From NCBI GenBank assembly GCA_021848965.1, contig JAJZTL010000013.1:1-32072 (forward strand): a stretch of 32,072 nucleotides of DNA. Reading direction: 5' to 3'. A program made the position numbers and the translations under genes. This document shows, piece by piece, positions 23,312 through 32,072 of the stretch; positions within the stretch are counted from its first letter, which is position 1; every line of letters starts with the position of its first letter. This stretch comes from Pseudomonadota bacterium (GTDB taxonomy: Bacteria; Pseudomonadota; Gammaproteobacteria; Legionellales; Legionellaceae). A model generated the notes under the pieces. That model worked only from the letters and a program-made list of their open reading frames with translations. It did not search any database and was not told the origin of the DNA.

Positions 23312-24057
23312 AAAAAAGCGTGCTATGTTTTATGTTTTTATTGATTTTTCCCTTGGTAAGTCTCGCGTATGTGCCGCGTGGCTGGCTTTGGCATGATGAA
23401 ACCATGGTGGAGCCTCAAAAAAAATCACCCGAAAAGCCACTGGATTTCAATGCCCTTTCTGCCACAGACCAAGTGGAAGCATTGAAAGCGGTGACGATGG
23501 AGGCCATTCATGCGTGGGATTTAGAGCCCACGACCGAAAATGCTAAAAAAGCCGCCGAATGGATAGACTACTGGAGTAATCAAGCATCGAGTGTGGCGAG
23601 CAGTTATCGCGCCATGCTCATTCAAAATCCTGAGCTTGATTACCATTTAACTCACCCCACGGAATCCGCCGCTTTATCGATTACCAAACAATTGGAAACC
23701 ACCAAAACAGAAAGTGCGATTCGCGCTCTATCCGAACGTTTCGGTGTGTTTTATTTCTATCAGGGTAATGACCCTTACGAAAAAGCGATGTCACCAGCGA
23801 TTCAACATTTTTCCGATAAGTATGGGGTATCGATTGTACCGATTTCCGTCGATGGGGTAGTGGATGAAAATTTTGCCAATAGCCGCATCGATAACGGCCA
23901 AGCGGCACACTTAAACGTGACCCATTTCCCCGCACTCATGTTAGTTGACCCAATCACAGGGAAAGCGCAACCCTTGCACTATGGGTTCATTACCGAAGAC
24001 GCCCTTGCCGAGCAATTTTATTTTGTCGCGAGCCATTTTCTGGAGGCAAACACATGA
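23308..24057 (+). CDS. traF: Pilus assembly protein TraF
   Basis: 249 residues, signal peptide ending near SLAYV, then RGWLWHDETMV, a helical middle, and a thioredoxin-like domain (about 145-245, FYFYQGNDPYEKAMSPAI, ALMLVDP). The CxxC position reads GNDPY, so it has no redox pair, as in F TraF. Acts in the periplasm in pilus assembly. Four-base overlaps both sides. Confidence 0.9.
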   Translation: MKKSVLCFMFLLIFPLVSLAYVPRGWLWHDETMVEPQKKSPEKPLDFNALSATDQVEALKAVTMEAIHAWDLEPTTENAKKAAEWIDYWSNQASSVASSYRAMLIQNPELDYHLTHPTESAALSITKQLETTKTESAIRALSERFGVFYFYQGNDPYEKAMSPAIQHFSDKYGVSIVPISVDGVVDENFANSRIDNGQAAHLNVTHFPALMLVDPITGKAQPLHYGFITEDALAEQFYFVASHFLEANT

Positions 24058-24575
24058 AAATTTTACCATTAAGTCTCTGCGTTTTATTGCTAAGCACCCT
24101 GATAAATGCGAACGCGAATACGACACTCGACCAACTCATGAACCTTGAAGCCAATAAAAAAAGCAGTGTGACAACACAAATGACGTCAAACATCACTCCA
24201 ACCACACCCGCAACGGCAGTATTCAATCAAACCCATGCCTTGGTTTTTTTCTTCAGCAGTACCTGCCACTTTTGCCAAGGATTTGCACCCGTCATTCAAG
24301 AATGGGCGACAACACACAACATGCCGTTGCTTGCTTATACCACTAACGGTGAAACTCTTCCCCATTTGCCCCAAGCGCTGCCGATAGATGCGGAACTAAA
24401 AAATGCTTTTTTTGGGCAAGTGCCGGTGCGTGTTCCCGCCTGTTTTGTGTTAAATGTCAACACCCATCAAGCGTATCCGGTAGCGAGTGGCGCGTTGACT
24501 GCCACGGAACTGAACGAGCGGATGAACACTTTAATACCCAAAATTGAGTCTTACGAAAAAGGAGAACACGCATGA
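24054..24575 (+). CDS. trbB: Thioredoxin-fold disulfide isomerase TrbB
   Basis: 173 residues, signal peptide ending near NANA, thioredoxin fold with the redox motif CHFC at residues 71-74 (FFFSSTCHFCQGFAPV) and a cis-Pro region VPACFVL. It probably shuffles disulfides in Cys-rich TraU, TraN and TraH. Directly after traF, which lacks a CxxC. Confidence 0.87.
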   Translation: MKILPLSLCVLLLSTLINANANTTLDQLMNLEANKKSSVTTQMTSNITPTTPATAVFNQTHALVFFFSSTCHFCQGFAPVIQEWATTHNMPLLAYTTNGETLPHLPQALPIDAELKNAFFGQVPVRVPACFVLNVNTHQAYPVASGALTATELNERMNTLIPKIESYEKGEHA

Positions 24576-24838
24576 AACGAGTACTCATAATCGCGCTGGC
24601 ATGGCCACTCATGAGTTTTGCTCAAACATCAGTAGATTTAAGCCAATATTTTGATGAAAAATCCTTGTCAATCGATGACAGTAAACCCAAAAAAACCGTG
24701 CATTGCGATGAGCATTCATCGTATTACCCACCATGCGACGGCGGTGTCAAATTGGGGTTAGATTTACCCCGTTTGTCTGGAGGAAACAGTGGTATTACCT
24801 CGTACGACCCACCTAAAACAACCAAGGAGACCTCATGA
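24572..24838 (+). CDS. Small secreted protein of unknown function
   Basis: 88 residues, signal peptide MKRVLIIALAWPLMSFAQ, then a short mature chain with two Cys (HCDEHSSYYPPCDGG) that could form one disulfide. No family recognised. In F several small trb genes sit between trbB and traH; this holds that position without obvious similarity. ATGA overlaps with both neighbours. Confidence 0.6.
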   Translation: MKRVLIIALAWPLMSFAQTSVDLSQYFDEKSLSIDDSKPKKTVHCDEHSSYYPPCDGGVKLGLDLPRLSGGNSGITSYDPPKTTKETS

Positions 24839-26220
24839 TAGCAAGATATCTTTATATCATCGGATTGTTAAGCCAGCTCTTCTATCCCATGACAAGTTTT
24901 GCCAATGTGCAAGGGGATTTAAACGGCTTTTTTGATTCACAAGGCTATGAAGGCAACGTCTCCTCATCGCGTGCGTGGGAAGCGCAAGAGGCAGGTTATT
25001 ACACTGGAGGTTCGGCTTATCTTCGTAACCAAGTGCGCAACGTGCAGCTTATTAGCCTCGATACGCCAAGTTTCAAAGGCGGCTGCGGTGGTATTGATGC
25101 TTATCTGGGTGGCGTGTCTTACATTCAAGGTGAAGCGTTAACGAATCTCGCTAAATCCATTATGCAAGCTAGTGAATCCTATGCCTTTGATTTAGCGTTA
25201 GAAACCACTGTACCGCAAATCAAAACCGTGAAAGATTTCTTGGAAAAATTAGAGCAAGAAGCCAACAGCAGTCTCATTAATTCCTGCGAAACTGCCCAAG
25301 ATTTAGTGGGTGGTGTTTGGCCAAAGACACAAGCCAGTCAACAACGGATTTGCCAAGACGTCGGCACAAAAAATGGCATTTTTTCGGACTTTGCCGCGGC
25401 CCGTCAAGGTTGCGCGGATGCTTCCAGTGGTAAATTTGATGAGGCGATGAGCAAAGCCGCCAGCGACCCCAGCGTTAAAGACCAAGTGATTGTGAACAAG
25501 AATCTCGTGTGGGATGCCTTAAAGACGCAAGCGTTTTTAAGTCCGGATGAAGAACTCAGTGAATTGGTGATGAGTTTAACCGGCACCCTAATTTTTAATG
25601 ACGATGGCAAAGCGCAAAATGTTCCTTCGCTCATTCAAAGCAAAAGCCTGATGAAAACCTTGATGCAAGGCGGACAGTCACCGATTTGGAAATGCGATGA
25701 AACCGATAAATGTTTACATGTCTCGGAAGGACAGGTGACGGTCGATACCGAAGATGCGCTGATAGGCCAAGTTTCCGACATGTTAATTGAACTCGTCAAT
25801 GCGGTGAAAAATGATACGCCACTGACTGACCGCGAAGAGGGCTTCATCAACAGTACAACCATACCGATTTTGAAATTCATTGAGACACTGGCACAAAGTG
25901 CCGCAGGCGCATCGCCCACGAATGTGCTCCCCTATGCGGAACTTATCGCTGAAGATTTATTAGAGCAATATTTATCGGAGCTTTTGAAAGCAGAGAAAAG
26001 TGCCTTCAGTGGTAAAAGTTATCCCGAAGAGTTACAAGCGGCGCTCATGGAGCGCATCAATGAAGCGCAAAAAGTGGTAGCAGAATTGAGCGTGAATACC
26101 CAACAAAAAGCACAAAGTAACATTGACATGATTACCCAAATGCAAACCATCGAAAAAATGGTTTCCGCGGATTTAAGTGCTAACTTAAAACCCGATTTAG
26201 CCGAAGGAGGAGCACAATAA
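24835..26220 (+). CDS. traH: Pilus assembly protein TraH
   Basis: 461 residues, near the F length. Signal peptide ends at SFA. The SFKGGCGGIDAYLGGVSYIQ segment (about 77-96) is the TraH signature, followed by helical regions and a Cys cluster (SCETAQD, ICQDVG, GCADAS). A late coiled-coil stretch (about 390-450). A periplasmic/outer-membrane component working with TraF, TraW and TraU. Stop overlaps traG start by one base. Confidence 0.92.
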   Translation: MIARYLYIIGLLSQLFYPMTSFANVQGDLNGFFDSQGYEGNVSSSRAWEAQEAGYYTGGSAYLRNQVRNVQLISLDTPSFKGGCGGIDAYLGGVSYIQGEALTNLAKSIMQASESYAFDLALETTVPQIKTVKDFLEKLEQEANSSLINSCETAQDLVGGVWPKTQASQQRICQDVGTKNGIFSDFAAARQGCADASSGKFDEAMSKAASDPSVKDQVIVNKNLVWDALKTQAFLSPDEELSELVMSLTGTLIFNDDGKAQNVPSLIQSKSLMKTLMQGGQSPIWKCDETDKCLHVSEGQVTVDTEDALIGQVSDMLIELVNAVKNDTPLTDREEGFINSTTIPILKFIETLAQSAAGASPTNVLPYAELIAEDLLEQYLSELLKAEKSAFSGKSYPEELQAALMERINEAQKVVAELSVNTQQKAQSNIDMITQMQTIEKMVSADLSANLKPDLAEGGAQ

Positions 26221-29042
26221 TGCTGACGATGTATGTGATAGCCAATGGAGATTTGGTGCGCGAAGGACTCAATGCGTTGGTGACATTTTTAGGTGAAAAT
26301 AGTTTTGGGAGTCTTACGCGCATTGTCACAACTTTTGGGATTTATGGCGTTATTCTTGCTTTCATCAAACATCGCGACGTTACGGAAATGATCAAGTGGT
26401 TTGCGATGATGGTGTTTTTTAGCAGTGTGATGATAGCTCCCAAAACGGAACTGGCGATTTATGACAGCAGCAGTCCAGGCAGTGCATTAGAGGTGGATAA
26501 TGTGCCTGTGTCGCTGGCCCTGATAGCTTCAACGTTTACGTCGATGAGTTATGGCGTGACCACTGCTATTGAAACGGCGTTTCATTTGCCTGATGAATTG
26601 CAATACAGTAAAACGGGAATGCTTTTTGGTTCAAAGCTTTTTCAAGCTTCACATGATTTTCGCATCCTTGACCCTGATTTACATGCGGAGATGAATAGCT
26701 ATGTGCAAAACTGTATTTTAGGCGACATCAAAATCAATCAAAAATATACCTATGCGGAACTTAAAGAAAGTGAAAGTCTATGGGATACGACAAGCCAAAG
26801 CCCCAGCCCCGTTCGGCGCATGACGTTAGCTAATGGCACGACGTTATCGTGTGTAGATGCCAAACCGGTGTTATATCAAAATTTAACGCAATACATCAAT
26901 GACAATGCGTTTGTGCTGTATGGTAAAAAACTTTTTGGAACCAACAGTCAATCTTATGAAAATCTCTTCAACCAATACTTATCACCCAGCTACAATTTTC
27001 TTTTAGGGGGTTCTCAAACAGCAAGCAATATTTTCATGCAAGCCATTCTCATTAATGCCATGAAAGAAGGCATACGCGATTACGCCTCGTTAAGTGATGC
27101 CACCGCCGGTCTTCAAGATTACGCGATGACGAAATCAGAAATTCAAACCGAAAGCACTTGGGCGGTGACGGCGATGGAAGCCAGTTACTTCTTGCCACTG
27201 ATTCAAACACTGTTACTGCTGATTTTAATTTGCCTCTTTCCTTTTGTGGCGGTGTTATCTCTTCTACCCAGTGGTTTTTCGCAATGGGGTAATTATTTAC
27301 GTTCATTTGCCTATCTTGGCCTATGGCCGCCATTATTTGGTGTCATTAACATGGCCATGAACTATTATGTAGAAAGTCATACGAGTGTTTTTACCGGTAT
27401 TTCCATGAATAATTTCGACACGCTAACCCAGATGAACTACAGCACAGCTGCCATCGCCGGTTATTTAAGTTTATCGGTACCTTTTCTTTCCTACGGATTA
27501 GTGAGCAACCGTCTGTTACACGCTATTGGCGCACCGGTGAATCAACTTTTATCGGGCTTGCAAGGCAGTGTGAGTCAAGCTACCATGGAAACAACGACAG
27601 GTAACATGGGGCTAGGCAATGCAAGCTACCGTAACTTCAGTGGACAAAACATGAACATGAATAAGCATGATACCGATATCACCGATTTTCATGGTACCTA
27701 CACCGAGCAAATGTCGTCCGGTGTCATGAAAACCACTACTGAAAACGGCCAAGCGGTTTACAACGTATCGCCTGGACTTTCGAATATTGCACAAAGCTTG
27801 AATTTAGGGTCGCAATTAAGTCAAACGTTGAGTCAATCGGCTGAAACAGCTCGGCAAACGGCGCTTACCGAGTCTGATAATGTACAATCCAGTATTAGCC
27901 ATGCCTCCAGCCGCTTTTTACAACTGGGAAACTCACTATCCCATGATGACAGAGATAACGATCACGTGTCGAGTGGATTATCCGCCAGTGAAAATCGGGC
28001 GTTGAGCTTTTTGGATTCCAAAGCCGATGAAATTTCAAAAAATGAACATATCTCTAAAAGTGAGGCATATAAAATATTGGGTACTATGGCCTATAGTGGG
28101 CATGTTGGTGGTGGTTTAGATACCGGTGGTGCTGTTGCTCAAATCACAAAAATACCTGTTGGGGCTAAAGCGAATATCGGTGTTGATGTGAGTTATGCTA
28201 AAAATAATGTGTCTGAACATATTGACACTTATAATCGTAGTGATACTCATGGCTTAACTTCACGCGAGGCACAAGAAGTGAGCCAAGCTTTCCACACTAT
28301 CGCTTCACATCAAAGCACACAAAGTAATGATGTGAGTGATTCTCGCTCACGCGCACTGGTTGATAATTTGGCGAGTGATTTACGACAGGCAGAAACTTCA
28401 TCGCATAATCGCGATGTGAGTTTCTCTCAATCTGAACGTTTAAGCACAATGGCAACAACAGCGCAATCTCAATCAGCTTCAGTAAACAGCAACTTAAATC
28501 AAGCCTTCGTAAATTATGTGCGTGCACAAGAAGGGGATGCTTATGCCGATAGCTTATTCAGTAATCCTGGGGCATTAAGCAGTCAGGCACAACTTAATAC
28601 GCTAGCTCAATCCTTTGTGCATCAAGAGGCCAGTAGCATGATGAAAGGTGAAGCTCAAGATTTTATGTCTACTGTGAACCCCGAACAAATGTATCATCAA
28701 CGGGCTGCTACACAACAGGGAGTGACTAGCAACCTATTGAAAGCAAATCAAGAAGCAAATGAATCCATATTAAATGAAAAACGTAATTTTCAAACAACGA
28801 ATGGTGTTAAAAATGAAATTCGAGAAAACGTCAGTCAAAATTTAAATGCGGCTGAAGCACGCGTGAGTAGTCAGGTAATTAATCAAAGTTGGCAAGAACA
28901 TCAACAAGAAAAAGCTAAAATGGAAGATGCGTTAGACAAAGGCAGTATTGAAGCGACACAATGGACACTGCCTGTCTCGCGAGACTATTTAGACGGGCAT
29001 AAGCGAGTAGATGCTGTAAAAATTGAACAACATAATAAATAA
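26220..29042 (+). CDS. traG: TraG: pilus assembly and mating-pair stabilisation
   Basis: 940 residues, as in F. The N-terminal half has membrane segments (about 30-65, 320-350, 360-385, 410-435, including LPLIQTLLLLILICLFPFVAVL) needed for pilus assembly. The C-terminal half (about 455-940) is Ser/Gln/Asn-rich and helical and is expected in the periplasm. In F this part mediates mating-pair stabilisation and is the target of entry exclusion by TraS. The next gene starts 12 bases downstream. Confidence 0.92.
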   Translation: MLTMYVIANGDLVREGLNALVTFLGENSFGSLTRIVTTFGIYGVILAFIKHRDVTEMIKWFAMMVFFSSVMIAPKTELAIYDSSSPGSALEVDNVPVSLALIASTFTSMSYGVTTAIETAFHLPDELQYSKTGMLFGSKLFQASHDFRILDPDLHAEMNSYVQNCILGDIKINQKYTYAELKESESLWDTTSQSPSPVRRMTLANGTTLSCVDAKPVLYQNLTQYINDNAFVLYGKKLFGTNSQSYENLFNQYLSPSYNFLLGGSQTASNIFMQAILINAMKEGIRDYASLSDATAGLQDYAMTKSEIQTESTWAVTAMEASYFLPLIQTLLLLILICLFPFVAVLSLLPSGFSQWGNYLRSFAYLGLWPPLFGVINMAMNYYVESHTSVFTGISMNNFDTLTQMNYSTAAIAGYLSLSVPFLSYGLVSNRLLHAIGAPVNQLLSGLQGSVSQATMETTTGNMGLGNASYRNFSGQNMNMNKHDTDITDFHGTYTEQMSSGVMKTTTENGQAVYNVSPGLSNIAQSLNLGSQLSQTLSQSAETARQTALTESDNVQSSISHASSRFLQLGNSLSHDDRDNDHVSSGLSASENRALSFLDSKADEISKNEHISKSEAYKILGTMAYSGHVGGGLDTGGAVAQITKIPVGAKANIGVDVSYAKNNVSEHIDTYNRSDTHGLTSREAQEVSQAFHTIASHQSTQSNDVSDSRSRALVDNLASDLRQAETSSHNRDVSFSQSERLSTMATTAQSQSASVNSNLNQAFVNYVRAQEGDAYADSLFSNPGALSSQAQLNTLAQSFVHQEASSMMKGEAQDFMSTVNPEQMYHQRAATQQGVTSNLLKANQEANESILNEKRNFQTTNGVKNEIRENVSQNLNAAEARVSSQVINQSWQEHQQEKAKMEDALDKGSIEATQWTLPVSRDYLDGHKRVDAVKIEQHNK

Positions 29043-29054
29043 TGGGGAAACGTC

Positions 29055-29789
29055 ATGAATCACACAGAATTAAAAGAAAAAATAGCGCGCGATATGGAAA
29101 GATTGCCGACATTAGAGGTGAGGATTTTAGAAAAGCATGAATTGTATCCTGAGGTCAAGCATATACTAAAACAAAGTTATCAACGCTTTTTGTACAGTTT
29201 TTTTATTTGGGTGATCCCCGCATTATTGTTTCATGGTGAAATCTTCAGTGTCTTTCGTTTGACAGGTTCGTTTATTGCTGTGGCCATTTTGGGAGTGATC
29301 TTACATGCATTCGCTCTTCCAACAGTTTCTCAATATATCATCTTAAAAAAGACGGTTTTTCCTCAATTGGAAATGGGCGATTTTATACTGCAAAAAATTA
29401 ATGACTGGATAAAGGGTGTTGGAAAATTTGTATGGGTAATTTTTTTAGTCTGGACATTTATTTTTTGGGTGTTTGGTGTCGATGTGGAGCATAGCTACAC
29501 TGATCCAATGAAATTTGTCGGTGTTTATATAATTTTCATGTTACTGCCAACAGCATTTTTTGCGGCAATTTATATTCGAACAGAAGTGAATCGCTTAGGT
29601 GTTAGTGCTTTTTTTACACTGTTGCAAGCCGTGATGAAAAGAAGTTCTTCAGGTTCGAAAAGTGAACAAGAAAGCGTCATTAGCAGTGCCAGTGATGACA
29701 ATCGATATAATGTAACACATCCAAACCATCCTATGAACCCTGCAAACCCAGCGAGTCCACTTTATCACAGCTCCACCGATCGCTATTAG
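29055..29789 (+). CDS. Four-helix membrane protein in the traS position
   Basis: 244 residues. An N-terminal charged cytosolic part is followed by four hydrophobic segments (about 46-65, 69-90, 121-142, 154-175). The tail is Ser-rich, then NHPMNPANPASP. I recognise no family. In F, traG is followed by traS, an inner-membrane entry-exclusion protein of about 150 residues. By place and topology this could be a functional counterpart, but no sequence similarity is visible. Confidence 0.6.
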   Translation: MNHTELKEKIARDMERLPTLEVRILEKHELYPEVKHILKQSYQRFLYSFFIWVIPALLFHGEIFSVFRLTGSFIAVAILGVILHAFALPTVSQYIILKKTVFPQLEMGDFILQKINDWIKGVGKFVWVIFLVWTFIFWVFGVDVEHSYTDPMKFVGVYIIFMLLPTAFFAAIYIRTEVNRLGVSAFFTLLQAVMKRSSSGSKSEQESVISSASDDNRYNVTHPNHPMNPANPASPLYHSSTDRY

Positions 29790-29801
29790 GAGATTTAAAA
29801 A

Positions 29802-31121
29802 ATGGCAGAACTTTTTTTAGTGAATCGCTATAAGATAGGGGAGAAAATAACAGTTTTTAGGAGGCTCTCAACGGAAGAGGTCCTAGCATTGCAACATGTT
29901 TTTATAGAAAAAGAATATGATAATAAAGATTCGGATATAGCCCTATCTTTAGCAGATACTATACGAGGAAAGGTTTGGTTATCTTGTGCTTGCAATCCAA
30001 CGAATGCAGCTTTAATGACCATTGGCCTGAGTGAAAAGAACCATTTTTATTTACAGCGAATGAATTCGCGTGGCGCGCATCAAAAAGAGTGCCCTTTTGG
30101 ACAAACTAAAACAGCATATTTTGATATAGCTTCGGTAACAGAGCCTTTTAAAGCGAAAAAGATACTGGGCTTATGCCGTAGAGGTAAAATCAACGAAACG
30201 AATGATCAAAAAGCAAATAAGAATACTCGACGGCGAGCAAGTATCCCTATGTATAAGTTGTCAAGATTGCTTTATAGTCTGATTGAATTATCGGAACTAA
30301 ATATAATAGATGGTCATTTTCCAGCAAGTTATGATTATCATAAAAATTTTGAAAAACTCATAGAAAAGACAAAAGATTTCTTTTTAGACAAAAAAATATC
30401 ATTAAAAAATTTTTTTTGGAAATTTCCCAATATCGATGAAATGGTGCAACGGCTAAACGCTGCGTACTATTGGCCAAAAACCAGTCGGCCTCATGCTGTT
30501 TGTGTTGCGATTGCGCAACGCATTCAAGAAAATAAAATTTATTTTTTCAAGGAATCTTTAGAGGTAAAAATTAAAGGAGAAATCAAGCAGTCATCGGGAT
30601 ATTTAACAGAAAACAGCGGTCCTTTTCTTGTGATCTTTGTTGTGACTGACACGGAAGAAGAGGCGGGTATTTTTTTACCAAGACAAGCTTTTTATGTGCC
30701 AACCTATTCAGGTAATACTTTTTTACCGGTGGATAGTACATACGAACGAAAGGTGTTATCTCAATTAATAGCGATTGTCCAAAACTGTAAAAAGCTTGGT
30801 TATCATGTAACAATCAAAAAGCCATTGTTTATTGAAAAGAAGGTAATTAATGGCGATCTTCAATTTTACAAGCCCGATTTTGAAATACAAACACCAACAC
30901 TGCCTATTTATATCGAAGTAATGGGATTGAATGATGAAGCCTATAAAGAAAGAAAAAAGAAAACAATTGCCTGCATGGAGGAAGCCGGAAAAGTTGTTAT
31001 ATTTGACGCCACAGACTCAAATAACTTTGATCAAAACTTACGTGAACTTAAAGCGAAACTAGAGAGTCTAATCAAACAATCTTATAACAAAACAGGAGAT
31101 AACAGATGTTTCAACTCATAA
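29802..31121 (+). CDS. DUF1173-like protein with a PD-(D/E)XK-like C-terminal domain
   Basis: 439 residues, AGGAG RBS. The N-terminal part has Cys motifs (WLSCACNP near 57-64, KECPFG near 93-98) with HFYLQRMNSRGAHQKEC, as in DUF1173-type proteins found near conjugation genes; zinc binding is possible. The C-terminal 100 residues read QFYKPDFEI ... PIYIEVMG, the strand-turn-strand of PD-(D/E)XK nucleases, with the usual Lys of E-x-K replaced by Met (EVM). So it may be inactive or use another residue. Lower GC than the tra genes. Confidence 0.55.
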   Translation: MAELFLVNRYKIGEKITVFRRLSTEEVLALQHVFIEKEYDNKDSDIALSLADTIRGKVWLSCACNPTNAALMTIGLSEKNHFYLQRMNSRGAHQKECPFGQTKTAYFDIASVTEPFKAKKILGLCRRGKINETNDQKANKNTRRRASIPMYKLSRLLYSLIELSELNIIDGHFPASYDYHKNFEKLIEKTKDFFLDKKISLKNFFWKFPNIDEMVQRLNAAYYWPKTSRPHAVCVAIAQRIQENKIYFFKESLEVKIKGEIKQSSGYLTENSGPFLVIFVVTDTEEEAGIFLPRQAFYVPTYSGNTFLPVDSTYERKVLSQLIAIVQNCKKLGYHVTIKKPLFIEKKVINGDLQFYKPDFEIQTPTLPIYIEVMGLNDEAYKERKKKTIACMEEAGKVVIFDATDSNNFDQNLRELKAKLESLIKQSYNKTGDNRCFNS

Positions 31122-32072
31122 ATGATGATGAATACAAGTTATTTTTAACAGAAATCAAACATCAATATCGTTCGTCACAATTAAAAGCAGCGTTATCAGT
31201 CAATACTGAAATGATTCAATTTTATTGGTATTTGGGTAAGCGCGTGGTAGAAAAACAGCAAGAAGTCACGTGGGGATCAAAGTTTATCTCTCAATTGTCT
31301 GATGATCTTCGGCGAGAGTTTCCAGGAACACAAGGATTTTCCACAAGAAACTTGAACTATATGCGACTGTTTTTTAACACTTATCCTAATTTATATCCTG
31401 CACAAACGACGCAAGCATCCTTAATTGTGCAACAGCCTGTTGCACAATTACCGTGGGGTCATATTGTGTTGTTGATGGAAAAAGTCAAAGATCCTGATGC
31501 GCGCGCATGGTATGCGCAAAATATTCTAAAAAATGGCACGGCACGTGGTGTTCTGATGATGCAAATTGAGCAGAATCTATATGAGCGACAAGGAAAAGAT
31601 ACACATAAAATTACCAATTTTGCTCATACGTTACCTCAACCTCAATCAGATTTAGCCAGACAATTATTTAAAGATCCTTACGATTTTCGTTTTCTTCCTG
31701 TGACGGACGAGGCGAATGAATTAAAAATTGAACACGCACTGGTAAAAGATATTCAGAAGCTCTTTTTGGAGCTTGGCAAAGGGTTTGCCTTCATGGGCAA
31801 TCAATATCCCATCACCGTAGGGGAGTCTGATTTTTTCTTTGATATGCTCTTTTATAACGTCCATCTTCATTGCTATTTCATCATTGAAATAAAGGCTACT
31901 GAGTTCAAACCTGAGCATGCCGGTAAGCTAAATTTTTATTTAGCTGCTGCCGATCGCTATCTCAAATCGGAGAAAGATAATGCCAGCATTGGGCTTTTGC
32001 TGTGCAAGAAAAAAGATAGAACCGTGGCTGAGCTTGCATTGAATCATTTGGATGGTGCTATGGGTATAGATC
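31106..32072 (+). CDS. DUF1016 (YhcG-type) PD-(D/E)XK nuclease, cut by the window end
   Basis: The ATG at 31106 follows AGGAG and overlaps the previous gene by 16 bases. At least 322 residues are present with no stop before the window end. The N-terminal domain has QFYWYLGKRVVEKQQEVTWGSKFISQLSDDLRREFPGTQGFSTRNLNYMRLF, typical of DUF1016_N. The C-terminal domain has DFFFDMLFYN...YFIIEIKA, the PD-(D/E)XK core with D, E and K in place. Known relatives occur on mobile elements and in defence-related loci; exact role is unknown. Confidence 0.88.
   Translation, partial: MFQLINDDEYKLFLTEIKHQYRSSQLKAALSVNTEMIQFYWYLGKRVVEKQQEVTWGSKFISQLSDDLRREFPGTQGFSTRNLNYMRLFFNTYPNLYPAQTTQASLIVQQPVAQLPWGHIVLLMEKVKDPDARAWYAQNILKNGTARGVLMMQIEQNLYERQGKDTHKITNFAHTLPQPQSDLARQLFKDPYDFRFLPVTDEANELKIEHALVKDIQKLFLELGKGFAFMGNQYPITVGESDFFFDMLFYNVHLHCYFIIEIKATEFKPEHAGKLNFYLAAADRYLKSEKDNASIGLLLCKKKDRTVAELALNHLDGAMGID

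Overview
The window looks like a plasmid (or integrated plasmid-like element) of a low-GC gammaproteobacterium, most plausibly Legionella or another member of the Legionellales. The reasons are a complete F-type conjugation block preceded by small CsrA-like genes (Legionella mobile elements pair csrA paralogs with their type IV secretion systems), a phage-type repressor upstream, and the AT-rich base composition. The assignment rests on protein families and gene order, not on a database match.

Layout. (1) 1-1949: a gene-free, AT-rich origin/partition-like region. It holds a near-perfect inverted repeat of about 0.3 kb (210-546 against 903-1216) filled with a short iteron (core RGYRGTC, 11-12 bp period), plus a third iteron array at 1597-1785. 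(2) 1992-4152: a ParA ATPase with its own N-terminal HTH, then a winged-helix plasmid replication/partition protein whose coding sequence contains four more iterons at exact 11-bp spacing. (3) 4212-9737: a tight, very AT-rich seven-gene operon: S24/LexA-like repressor, unknown protein, ABM-like/GST fusion, VUT (YhhQ-like) membrane protein, MFS exporter, stand-alone ABM-like protein, and an AfsA-type hotdog protein. It looks like a plasmid-borne small-molecule (possibly butyrolactone-like signal) synthesis and export cassette. It is the best candidate here for an undescribed system. (4) 9738-10396: intergenic region with direct repeats, a palindrome and competing hairpins. (5) 10397-12334: two overlapping CsrA-like genes, a possible SUKH-like gene and four small genes, three of which look like paralogs. 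(6) 12563-29042: the F-type tra operon in the order traA-L-E-K-B-V-C-trbI-(trbI-like)-orf-traW-U-trbC-traN-F-trbB-orf-traH-traG, almost all with 4-nt stop/start overlaps. (7) 29055-end: a four-helix membrane protein, a DUF1173-like protein with a PD-(D/E)XK-like tail, and a DUF1016 (YhcG-type) nuclease cut by the window end.

Working model. Regions 1-2 replicate and partition the element. The S24-like repressor controls the cassette from a promoter with nested palindromes. The CsrA-like pair may control translation of the tra operon, whose leader has several GGA motifs and hairpins. No relaxase, coupling protein (TraD) or convincing oriT is in the window. The AfsA cassette sits directly between the maintenance and transfer modules, which raises the question of whether a diffusible signal is tied to conjugation; that link is inference.
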